From Parachlamydiales bacterium (lineage in GTDB: Bacteria; Chlamydiota; Chlamydiia; Chlamydiales; JAEMRK01): a DNA stretch of 46,406 nt. Location of the stretch: positions 1 through 46,406 of the forward strand of contig JAEMRK010000005.1 in assembly GCA_016463375.1 (NCBI GenBank), given 5' to 3'. The position numbers and the translations under genes were made by a program. Positions 1 to 6,830 of this stretch are shown here, piece by piece (the stretch's first letter is position 1; each line of letters begins with the position of its first letter). A model generated the notes under the pieces. The model had not been told where the DNA came from and ran no database searches. It saw nothing but the letters and a program-made list of their open reading frames with translations.

Positions 1-87
1 TGGGTCAAAATTACATCAGAAATGATTTATAGAATATCTAAAAATACTCTAAACATACTCACAGACTATTTTAATGAAAAATTATGA
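1..87 (+). CDS. possible 3' end of an upstream gene
   Basis: The first frame is open from the window edge to a TGA at 85-87 (28 codons). It reads as a Lys/Asn/Ile/Leu-rich amphipathic helix-like tail, while the other two plus-strand frames close within 40 bases. No start is visible because the gene would begin outside the window. The piece is too short to assign a family, and chance openness in AT-rich DNA is quite possible. Confidence 0.3.
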   Translation, partial: WVKITSEMIYRISKNTLNILTDYFNEKL

Positions 88-179
88 AATATCAATTCAG
101 ATTTTATGTTAAAGACGTTCTATAGATTGAAAAATACAAACGCTTTTATTTATAAACTATTTTCTTTAAGAGAGAGAGC

Positions 180-222
180 AAAAAAAAAACCGAACATTTT
201 GTTGATCAAACAATATGTTCGG
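180..222 (-). terminator. rho-independent terminator of tRNA-Leu
   Basis: Read on the minus strand, the tRNA is followed within about 8 bases by a hairpin with outer arms CCGAACAT/ATGTTCGG (190-197 and 215-222) and a nearly continuous inner stem. A run of ten T follows (A run at 180-189 on the plus strand). Stem plus uninterrupted T tract is the classical intrinsic terminator layout. Confidence 0.9.
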
Positions 223-229
223 GTAAAAT

Positions 230-310
<81 letters not shown>

Positions 311-433
311 ATAAAACGTATCCTTTATAGACTTTAAGAGGAATTTAGGTCAAGCAGGTAAATTAATTAAACCACAGATTTTGCAACAAAAGTTTAAGAA
401 AAAATAATCAAGCACCTCCCTCTCACGTAACTA

Positions 434-462
434 TTGTAAAAACCAAAGTGTTTCTGTATAGT
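434..462 (+). promoter_or_regulatory. candidate sigma-66 promoter of the translocator operon
   Basis: TTGTAA (434-439) and TATAGT (457-462) are separated by exactly 17 bases, a good match to the chlamydial/E. coli housekeeping promoter. The first gene starts 48 bases downstream, leaving a leader of about 40 nt. Assignment is by consensus only. Confidence 0.55.
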
Positions 463-509
463 GGACGTCTTATAAAAACTATGCGTCGCATTTTTAAGGA
501 ATCGTTCCT

Positions 510-1580
510 ATGTTAAGTTTATTAAATGTTATGAAAACAACCAAAACTTTTGCTATAACACCTATAGAGGGCTCAAAAGTTAAATTCGATTCACGTAAAG
601 CCAAAAACATTTTTGCAGCATCTGTCATCCCTCAGATACCTCCAAGACATCTTGAAAAAGATGTTTCTATTCAGATCAAAGAAACCTCAAAGATTGGTAA
701 AACGGCTAAGAACATCCTTAATTTAGGATCTTGGAAAAAAAATCCGTTTGAAACATTTAAGCAAACTGTTCATGCATCAATTGAAAAAGTTACAAAAAAA
801 AGTGATCAGGACATAAGCACAATCGAAGATCGCTACGCTAAAATGAAGAATTTTGTAGCTGAACATCAAGCTAAAATGGCTAAGCAAAAAGCTGAACATG
901 AAAAATTATTTCCGAACGAATCAAGACGTCCGACCATAATCAATAATGATCTAAATGAGCTTGAGCAATTATCTAACGACGACATCCCAGCTCATTATTC
1001 AAAAGTTCGCAATGATTTAAGCAAATCTTTAGATTTAGAAAATGATTTTATTGGCTATAAACCTCCTGTAAATTTAAATCCTGAAGCTCCTGATTTAAAA
1101 ATTAATAAAGATGAAACTAAAGCTGATATTACCAATAAAGGCACTATTGCCTCTCGTGGTTATGAAGCTATGTGGAGACAAATAGATACAATCGAAGGTT
1201 TGATGCACTCATTCTTCGATCGCATGGAAGGTAATAATAGCAATATCAGTTTACTTGATCGCTTGAAACAAATATTGAGTTTGTCTAAAGGCGATATTAA
1301 ATGGAAAGACAATCCAGAACTTAAGGGCCTCTTTGATGAAGCTGCAAAACTTGGTTTAAAACTTCCAACGGGTGATACTCTTAACGAAGAAGATCGTTAC
1401 CGCATTATGCAAAACATTGATGGTTGTAAAGATACTTTCGTTGGCGCTAATGAATCAGCTCAGCTCAGAATGCAGATGTACCAAAATGCTTTGAAGTTCA
1501 TGTATGAATGTTTATCTAACTTCAACAAGTTCTTCCACGATATTTGTGAAACATTTGCACGTAATGTTTCAACTCGCTAA
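510..1580 (+). CDS. hypothetical protein, first gene of type III translocator operon
   Basis: The product is 356 aa, starting at ATG 510 behind AAGGA at 496-500. There is no signal peptide and no membrane segment. The chain is Lys/Glu/Asn rich and mostly helical in appearance, with a coiled-coil-like charged stretch around residues 95-145. It is the promoter-proximal gene of an operon continuing with an LcrH/SycD-type chaperone and two hydrophobic translocator-like proteins. In Chlamydia trachomatis the corresponding position in the second translocator cluster near lytB/ispH is held by CT863 (from memory). I recognise no domain. Position suggests a type III substrate or accessory protein, possibly a hydrophilic secreted partner of the translocators. 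The function is inferred from context only. Confidence 0.85.
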   Translation: MLSLLNVMKTTKTFAITPIEGSKVKFDSRKAKNIFAASVIPQIPPRHLEKDVSIQIKETSKIGKTAKNILNLGSWKKNPFETFKQTVHASIEKVTKKSDQDISTIEDRYAKMKNFVAEHQAKMAKQKAEHEKLFPNESRRPTIINNDLNELEQLSNDDIPAHYSKVRNDLSKSLDLENDFIGYKPPVNLNPEAPDLKINKDETKADITNKGTIASRGYEAMWRQIDTIEGLMHSFFDRMEGNNSNISLLDRLKQILSLSKGDIKWKDNPELKGLFDEAAKLGLKLPTGDTLNEEDRYRIMQNIDGCKDTFVGANESAQLRMQMYQNALKFMYECLSNFNKFFHDICETFARNVSTR

Positions 1581-1610
1581 TTAAACGCGTGTTTTTTGAG
1601 GATTGCTGAC

Positions 1611-2093
1611 ATGAATGAACAAATTGATATCAAACAGATGTTGAAAGACATTCCGTTGGAGCAATTTAATGGTGCCATTTGTCCGCAAGAAACACTCAAT
1701 ATTGATGAAAATCAAATCAACGCTCTTTATAAAGATGCCTACGATTTATACGAAGACAATCAGTTCACTGAATCGCGCGAGCGCTTCAGTGAACTGGTGA
1801 CTCTAAATCCTTGGAATACGACATATTGGATGGGACTTGCAGCTTCACTGCATTTAGAGGTGCAACTAGAGCCTGCTTTACAAGCTTATGCGGTAGCTGG
1901 TCTTTTAAATGATAAAGACCCCCACCCCCATTTTTATGCAGCCCAATGTTTAACGTCTTTAAATCAACCAGAAGAGGCGAAAAAAGCTTTAAATGAGGCT
2001 TTTGTTCGATCAAATGGTCATTACGAATACTTATCGTTAATGCAAAGAATTCGTATTATGCAAAACCAATTAGAAGGAAATTCTCCTTTATGA
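1611..2093 (+). CDS. lcrH: LcrH/SycD-family type III translocator chaperone
   Basis: The product is 160 aa, matching the usual 150-170 aa of class II type III chaperones. Three tetratricopeptide repeats cover roughly residues 35-140, with typical TPR spacing in the segments beginning YKDAYDLYEDNQF, YWMGLAASLHLE and PHFYAAQCLTSLNQ. Such chaperones bind the hydrophobic translocators in the bacterial cytoplasm before secretion. I chose ATG 1611 because GAGG at 1599-1602 sits 8 bases upstream; an in-frame TTG at 1596 would overlap that ribosome site. Its stop overlaps the next start by 4 bases (ATGA at 2090), so it is translationally coupled to the putative client. Chlamydiae normally carry two or more such chaperone-translocator sets. 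Proximity to ispH suggests this is the scc3/lcrH_2-type set. Confidence 0.92.
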   Translation: MNEQIDIKQMLKDIPLEQFNGAICPQETLNIDENQINALYKDAYDLYEDNQFTESRERFSELVTLNPWNTTYWMGLAASLHLEVQLEPALQAYAVAGLLNDKDPHPHFYAAQCLTSLNQPEEAKKALNEAFVRSNGHYEYLSLMQRIRIMQNQLEGNSPL

Positions 2094-3019
2094 GTAAAAT
2101 TGATCCAAGACCTTTTTATGATTATACTGGTAAGACCAGCTTCGAAACAAAGAGTGCGACTGAAACGGCTCACCCAATTGTAGAAACACCCCCTATTGAA
2201 AAGCCATATTTAGCAAGACCTATATCTGCATATGAACGCCAAACACTTGCAAACCATGCTTATATAGTTGGTGAAAAACAACACACGACCATGGTCAACT
2301 CTTTTCAAACCAACAGTGCTTATGTTGATAAGTTGAAAGAGCAAAGCCAAAAGCTTCGTGAAGATATTAAAGCTGAATTTGAAAAAGCCGTTGAAAAAAT
2401 GAAATCGGCTAAAACATGGGGTATTATTTCAGATATTGCTTCTGCTTTAAGCGCAGCATTTTCAATAGCACTCGGCATTGGTGCCTTAGCAACTGGCGGA
2501 GGTGCGATTGTTGGCTCTATGCTGATTGCAACTGGTGTGATGACGATTAGCAATTTACTTTTAAATAAAACAGGCGTTTACGATCGCTTAGCCAATTATT
2601 TAGCTAAAGGCGATAAAAAACAAAAAGCTCATTACCTAAAAAACATACAGCGCTGGACAATGGTCGCATCAATTGTTTTCTCAGTTGTCACATTTGGTGT
2701 CAGTTTTCAATTCAGTGCTGCTGTTAAAACAATTTCAATACTTGATATATTAGTTAATGCAGGTCAAGGAGCTTCACAGCTCGCAGCTGGCACTACATCT
2801 TTTGCTAAAGGTGTCAGAGAGTACCAACGCGATAAAATTGAAGCTGGTGCACAACTCATGGAATCTCAAAAAGAAGAAATCACTCGACGCCAAAATGACG
2901 AGTTTTCAGAATTGAAAAACGGTGCATCTAATGAAGCTTCAATCTTAGAACAAACTTTAAATCTTCTGTCCACTCTGTCACAAATTTGCAGAACGACACT
3001 AAAAAATACTAAAATATAA
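2090..3019 (+). CDS. CopB/YopB-like type III translocator
   Basis: The product is 309 aa with a hydrophilic N-terminus and a charged helix around residues 75-108. A long Gly/Ala-rich hydrophobic hairpin spans 111-158, a second hydrophobic segment lies at about 190-211, and the C-terminal coiled-coil-like tail is polar. Two hydrophobic regions flanked by coils is the architecture of YopB/CopB pore-forming translocators, which insert in the host membrane. It directly follows the chaperone gene with a 4-base overlap. It is clearly shorter than Chlamydiaceae CopB proteins (roughly 490-500 aa as remembered). Family assignment rests on architecture and operon position rather than a recognised motif. 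Confidence 0.8.
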   Translation: MSKIDPRPFYDYTGKTSFETKSATETAHPIVETPPIEKPYLARPISAYERQTLANHAYIVGEKQHTTMVNSFQTNSAYVDKLKEQSQKLREDIKAEFEKAVEKMKSAKTWGIISDIASALSAAFSIALGIGALATGGGAIVGSMLIATGVMTISNLLLNKTGVYDRLANYLAKGDKKQKAHYLKNIQRWTMVASIVFSVVTFGVSFQFSAAVKTISILDILVNAGQGASQLAAGTTSFAKGVREYQRDKIEAGAQLMESQKEEITRRQNDEFSELKNGASNEASILEQTLNLLSTLSQICRTTLKNTKI

Positions 3020-3031
3020 GGAGTCATTTTT

Positions 3032-3703
3032 ATGACTAAAGTTCTTCCTTACCAAACAGGCCTAAACGTTGTATACAATCCACAACCTCTTATAGCAAAA
3101 AAAACTGCAGCTGATTTGAAGCCATCTCTATTACTACGCATGGTTGCGCTTGGACAAGTTCTAATGACAATGGCGCGCAATAATAAACAAACTGAGCAAC
3201 AAAGAGCTGCAAATCTTCGAGAAAAAGATCTTGGTGCTGCTGACGAATTGAACGCTAAACAAAAGCAACAAGCTAAGATTCTATTAGCAATTTGCTGTGT
3301 GACTTTTGCAGCTTCTATGGTTTCAACAGCGACTTCATTGGGTGGCTCAAAGCTTTTAACCAATCGCAACCTACCAGCTAATTATTCAGGTATGTCTCCA
3401 GCAGACCAGGGTAAAGCGATGCAAAAAGCTCAAGAATTGGCTACACAGACTGCATCTCAAATTAGCCAAGGCATCAACGGATTATCACACAGTATTGAAT
3501 CGACATCTGGTGTCGTTCAATCTGCATACAATGGCGATTTAGATGTTATCCGTACTAAGAAACAGCTAATTGAGAGTGATCTTCAGCAAACACAAAATGC
3601 TAAAGATGCTGAAAATGCACGTATCCGTGAATCTAAAGATATGGTTGATGGTATGGCACAGAAATTTGCTGAAATATCTCGTGCATTCCAACAAGCAGGC
3701 TAA
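3032..3703 (+). CDS. CopD/YopD-like type III translocator
   Basis: The product is 223 aa, preceded by AAGGAG at 3018-3023 ahead of the ATG at 3032 and only 12 bases after the previous stop. A Lys/Gln/Glu-rich helix precedes a single hydrophobic segment at about residues 83-105. The C-terminal half is Gln/Ala/Ser-rich and helical. One membrane segment with amphipathic flanks, located immediately after a YopB-like gene, fits the minor translocator YopD/CopD that pairs with CopB in the translocon pore. It is shorter than Chlamydiaceae CopD. Its 3' end overlaps the convergent methyltransferase gene by 4 bases, marking the end of the operon. Confidence 0.75.
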   Translation: MTKVLPYQTGLNVVYNPQPLIAKKTAADLKPSLLLRMVALGQVLMTMARNNKQTEQQRAANLREKDLGAADELNAKQKQQAKILLAICCVTFAASMVSTATSLGGSKLLTNRNLPANYSGMSPADQGKAMQKAQELATQTASQISQGINGLSHSIESTSGVVQSAYNGDLDVIRTKKQLIESDLQQTQNAKDAENARIRESKDMVDGMAQKFAEISRAFQQAG

Positions 3704-4362
3704 AGTCTTCTTTGCACAAATACCTCTGCTATCCCCCAGGGATACGCAGAGGGAAATACTTTCTCTAATTTGAAATTATTTGAATAGTCAGTTATAGGGT
3801 AGCTCACTGTTACAACTTGTGCACCAGATGGTAGACTTTCCATTTTTTTAGTGAGTCTTTGAACAAACTCATCTTCAAAACAGCTTCCATATAAATAGAC
3901 CCAAGTACTTTTAGAGTAATCGGTATCAAGTAAGTCTTTGCAAGAAAATTTCAATTCGTGATTTTTTTTGACGATTCGATTAGCGCGACTGATAAATATT
4001 GGGTTATGGTCGACTCCTGTGGCATTGCATCCAAAAAAGGTGTTTAACCACATAGTAGTTTGACCGATACCACATCCAAGATCTAATACATTGTCTGTAT
4101 TATTAAGACTCGTTTCTTTAGCTATTTTATGAAGTGTTGATAGAGGTGTATGCCCGTAGGTGAATATATCGCTATCACCTTTTTTCACTAAAAACTCTTT
4201 ACTAACTTTATATGGGCTTTGAGTGAGATAGGCCGTTTTAAGTTTCCAGTTCATTTTACGAAATTTTGGATGGCGATGGTAATGTACAAAAGTGTGCACT
4301 GCCTCTTTTACATGATGCCATTGCAAACTAAAATAAACTCTAATCCACTCTTTAATCTTCAC
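3700..4362 (-). CDS. class I SAM-dependent methyltransferase
   Basis: The product is 220 aa. The SAM-binding motif I, VLDLGCGIGQTT, lies at residues 92-103, followed by the acidic strand end GVDHNP near 117-122, giving the class I Rossmann-like core. The region upstream (about 1-60) is basic with aromatic residues and no signal peptide. A segment around YLYGSCFEDEF loosely recalls DOT1-like or small-molecule methyltransferases, but the substrate cannot be told. Its start overlaps the end of the upstream NAPE-PLD-like gene by 4 bases (ATGA), so the two are almost certainly co-translated. A shared lipid or phospholipid substrate is an attractive but unproven inference. Confidence 0.85.
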   Translation of the reverse strand: MKIKEWIRVYFSLQWHHVKEAVHTFVHYHRHPKFRKMNWKLKTAYLTQSPYKVSKEFLVKKGDSDIFTYGHTPLSTLHKIAKETSLNNTDNVLDLGCGIGQTTMWLNTFFGCNATGVDHNPIFISRANRIVKKNHELKFSCKDLLDTDYSKSTWVYLYGSCFEDEFVQRLTKKMESLPSGAQVVTVSYPITDYSNNFKLEKVFPSAYPWGIAEVFVQRRL

Positions 4363-5300
4363 CAGTTCACCTTTTGACCGATGTTAAGCACTCTAAAAGA
4401 TGTGAAATCAATATTAGATTTTTCTAAATACTTATACAAATCATAAGGGGGCTGATCCATTTTCTCTTCTGCTAAATTGAACGTTTTCCAGTGGGAGGCT
4501 ATACTCAATTTACTATTAACATCTTGATGAATAAAAACGGCCTCTTCAGGACTACAATGGACGCAAGCCATAAGTTTTTTGGGCGAATAAGCTCCAATTG
4601 GTATAATACTTAAATCCATAGACTCAAAACGATTACCAATATCTAAAAAATCAACCGAATTATAGCCAGTATCTCCAGCAAAATAGAATCGTTTTTCCTT
4701 ATTTTCGACAACCCATCCACCCCACAAAGAACGATCAGTATCAAAAAATCCACGACCCGAAAAATGCTGAGCTGGCACAAAGTGAAATATCAAATCACAA
4801 TTTGATAATTTGACAGTTTCCCACCAGTTGCATTCAGTAACATTTTGAACACCGAGCTTAACCATCAGCTTTTTAACGCCTTTGGGTACTAACCAATGAG
4901 TTGATGGACTATGTTTAACAAAGTATTTTACGACATATTTATCTAAATGGTCGTAATGATTATGACTAATTAAAACGACATCGACTGGTAAAACAGATGA
5001 TATATCGAGAGCTGGGTCAACTTTTCTTTTGGGACCTAAATTCTTAAATGGTGAACAACGCAAACTAAAAATTGGGTCTGTTAACAATCTATAATTATCA
5101 AAATTTAACAAAAAGGTACTATGATTGATCCATTGTACCCAAGAATGGTCTTCATTTATAGAAACAAATTGATTAGGATACTTAAAATTATTAGGTGGTG
5201 CTTCTAAAGCATCATTATTGTTGTATAAACCTAATAACCAAGCAATCAATGGCCAAGTTTTTCTTGGTGGTATATGTGGGTTTTTGTAAAAATCGCTCAA
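4359..5300 (-). CDS. NAPE-PLD-like metallo-beta-lactamase-fold hydrolase
   Basis: The product is 313 aa of the lactamase_B_2 type. The zinc motif HxHxDH is present as SHNHYDHLD, with further ligands in AQHFSGRG (His), AGDTGYN (Asp) and ASHWKTF (His). Together these supply the full binuclear metal site of N-acyl-phosphatidylethanolamine phospholipase D and related YhfI/UlaG-like enzymes. The GPKR stretch before the motif is also typical of the NAPE-PLD subgroup. There is no signal peptide; the N-terminal hydrophobic patch is short. It is transcribed with the downstream methyltransferase (4-base overlap) and divergently from the tyrosine phosphatase gene. Bacterial members are broadly phosphodiesterase-like, so the exact substrate is uncertain. 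Confidence 0.88.
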   Translation of the reverse strand: MSDFYKNPHIPPRKTWPLIAWLLGLYNNNDALEAPPNNFKYPNQFVSINEDHSWVQWINHSTFLLNFDNYRLLTDPIFSLRCSPFKNLGPKRKVDPALDISSVLPVDVVLISHNHYDHLDKYVVKYFVKHSPSTHWLVPKGVKKLMVKLGVQNVTECNWWETVKLSNCDLIFHFVPAQHFSGRGFFDTDRSLWGGWVVENKEKRFYFAGDTGYNSVDFLDIGNRFESMDLSIIPIGAYSPKKLMACVHCSPEEAVFIHQDVNSKLSIASHWKTFNLAEEKMDQPPYDLYKYLEKSNIDFTSFRVLNIGQKVNW

Positions 5301-5368
5301 TTTTTAAAACCTTGTAATTAATTATAATACATAAAATAATTAGGTTAAAAAATAAAGAGGCAAAATTT

Positions 5369-5866
5369 ATGCCTTCCATTCTTTTCGTTTGCCAAGCAAA
5401 TATTTGCAGATCTCCAGCGGCAGAAGCTATTTTTAAATATTTAGCAAAACAACGGGGTCTTTTATCTAAACTCAATGTGAGTAGTTGTGCTATTTCAGCT
5501 GATAAGTTGGGTAGTCATCCCGATCCTAGAATGTGTAAAACCTTAGAAGAAAGAAGAATTGATATTGATGGTGAAGCTAAATTGTTTAAATTAGCTTATT
5601 TCCATGAATACGATTATATATTAGCCGCTGATCACTTAGTATTAAACGTACTTCATTATAGAGCTAGATCTGCTCAAGAGCATGCAAAAATTCATTTGAT
5701 GACAGAGTTTTGCGAAAATCTTAAAGGTCAAGATATTCCCGATCCTTATAGAAAGGCGGGATTAGAAGGATTTGAGGAGGTGTGCGACATACTCATCGTT
5801 TGCTGCCATCACCTTCTGGATCTTTTATACCCTAACAGTGCTAAGAAAAAACCTGTAAGGCATTAA
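5369..5866 (+). CDS. low-molecular-weight protein tyrosine phosphatase
   Basis: The product is 165 aa, the expected family length. The N-terminal P-loop reads VCQANICRSP: catalytic Cys8, Arg14 and Ser15 of C-X5-R-S, with Ala replacing the Gly usually found at the third loop position. The general-acid aspartate is in IPDPY near residue 130. Such enzymes dephosphorylate phosphotyrosine, or in some bacteria phosphoarginine. AGAGG lies about 9 bases before ATG 5369. The last 26 bases overlap the convergent ispH gene. The C-terminal tail is Lys/Arg-rich. A physical link to the serine/threonine kinase gene 1 kb away is possible but not shown. Confidence 0.9.
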   Translation: MPSILFVCQANICRSPAAEAIFKYLAKQRGLLSKLNVSSCAISADKLGSHPDPRMCKTLEERRIDIDGEAKLFKLAYFHEYDYILAADHLVLNVLHYRARSAQEHAKIHLMTEFCENLKGQDIPDPYRKAGLEGFEEVCDILIVCCHHLLDLLYPNSAKKKPVRH

Positions 5867-6782
5867 TAATTGGTTTAGGCAATTGAAAGACAACATCTTC
5901 GTTAGTAAAGACGACGTCTTCGACATCTGTTACACCATAATCAATAAGAGCTTTAATACAGCCTTGAACAACATCTTCTGGCGTTGATGCACCTGCTGTT
6001 AAACCAATTGCTTTGACATTCTTCAACCAAGATGGATCAATTTCTTCTTTGATATTAATCAAATGTGCTTTGACACCCCTTAATCGAGCCACTTCACATA
6101 AGCGGTTTGAATTAGAGCTTGTTGGATCACCGATAACCAATACTAAATCAACGCTTTCAGTAATTTCTCTTAGAGCCATTTGACGATTTGTCGTTGCGTA
6201 GCAAATAGAAGAAGAAGGCAGCGTTTCAATTTTAGGATATTTTTTTAACAAAGACTCAGTCACTGCTCTCACGTCATCTAAACTTAAAGTCGTTTGAGTT
6301 AAATAAAAAAGTTTAACGTCAGGCCCAAAATTTAATTTTTCAACATCATCTTCGCATTCGACAATTGTTGTTTTCTCAGGAGCTTCGCCAGCAGTGCCGA
6401 TCACTTCAACGTGATTACGATGACCAATTAAAATAATTTGATAACCTTTGTCGGCAAAGCGTTTGGCAGCGGAATGAACTTTTGTGACTAAACCACAAGT
6501 AGCGTCGATTTCAATTAATCCACGTTCTTTTGCTTCTGCCCGCACGGATGGTGGAACGCCATGTGCTGAGTAAATCACTCTTGACCCAGCAGGAACATCA
6601 ATGAGCTCTTCAACAAAGACAGCGCCCTTAGATGACAGACGATCGAGTACATGTTTGTTATGAACTATACCGTGCTTGACATATATTGGTGCTCCCCAAA
6701 GCTCTAAAGCTTTTTCGACTGTCTCGATAGCACGTTCAACTCCCGCACAAAATCCACGCGGTTTAGATAAAAATAATTTCAT
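5841..6782 (-). CDS. ispH: 4-hydroxy-3-methylbut-2-enyl diphosphate reductase
   Basis: The product is 313 aa and full length. It carries the three [4Fe-4S] cysteines Cys12 (PRGFCAGVERA), Cys96 (DATCGLVTKVH) and Cys194 (SSICYATTNRQ), plus the substrate-contacting histidines in IVHN, SAHGVP and GHRNHVEV. It catalyses the last step of the methylerythritol phosphate pathway, making IPP and DMAPP for undecaprenol and menaquinone side chains. In C. trachomatis the orthologue lytB (CT859) lies next to the second translocator cluster, the same association as here. No clear Shine-Dalgarno precedes the ATG. Confidence 0.97.
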   Translation of the reverse strand: MKLFLSKPRGFCAGVERAIETVEKALELWGAPIYVKHGIVHNKHVLDRLSSKGAVFVEELIDVPAGSRVIYSAHGVPPSVRAEAKERGLIEIDATCGLVTKVHSAAKRFADKGYQIILIGHRNHVEVIGTAGEAPEKTTIVECEDDVEKLNFGPDVKLFYLTQTTLSLDDVRAVTESLLKKYPKIETLPSSSICYATTNRQMALREITESVDLVLVIGDPTSSNSNRLCEVARLRGVKAHLINIKEEIDPSWLKNVKAIGLTAGASTPEDVVQGCIKALIDYGVTDVEDVVFTNEDVVFQLPKPIINALQVFS

Positions 6783-6830
6783 AAATTAACCCTTAAAATT
6801 AAGGGCCAAGTGTAGCCTATATGAACAATT

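Noticed and set aside
1596-1610. TTG 1596 as the start of the LcrH chaperone
   Set aside because: The in-frame ATG at 1611 has GAGG at the right distance, and that ribosome site would be inside the longer reading.
5841-5866. Convergent gene overlaps (3700-3703, 5841-5866, 21789-21820, 26950-26958) as regulatory antisense
   Set aside because: Short 3' overlaps are common in compact genomes and nothing else in the sequence suggests antisense control.
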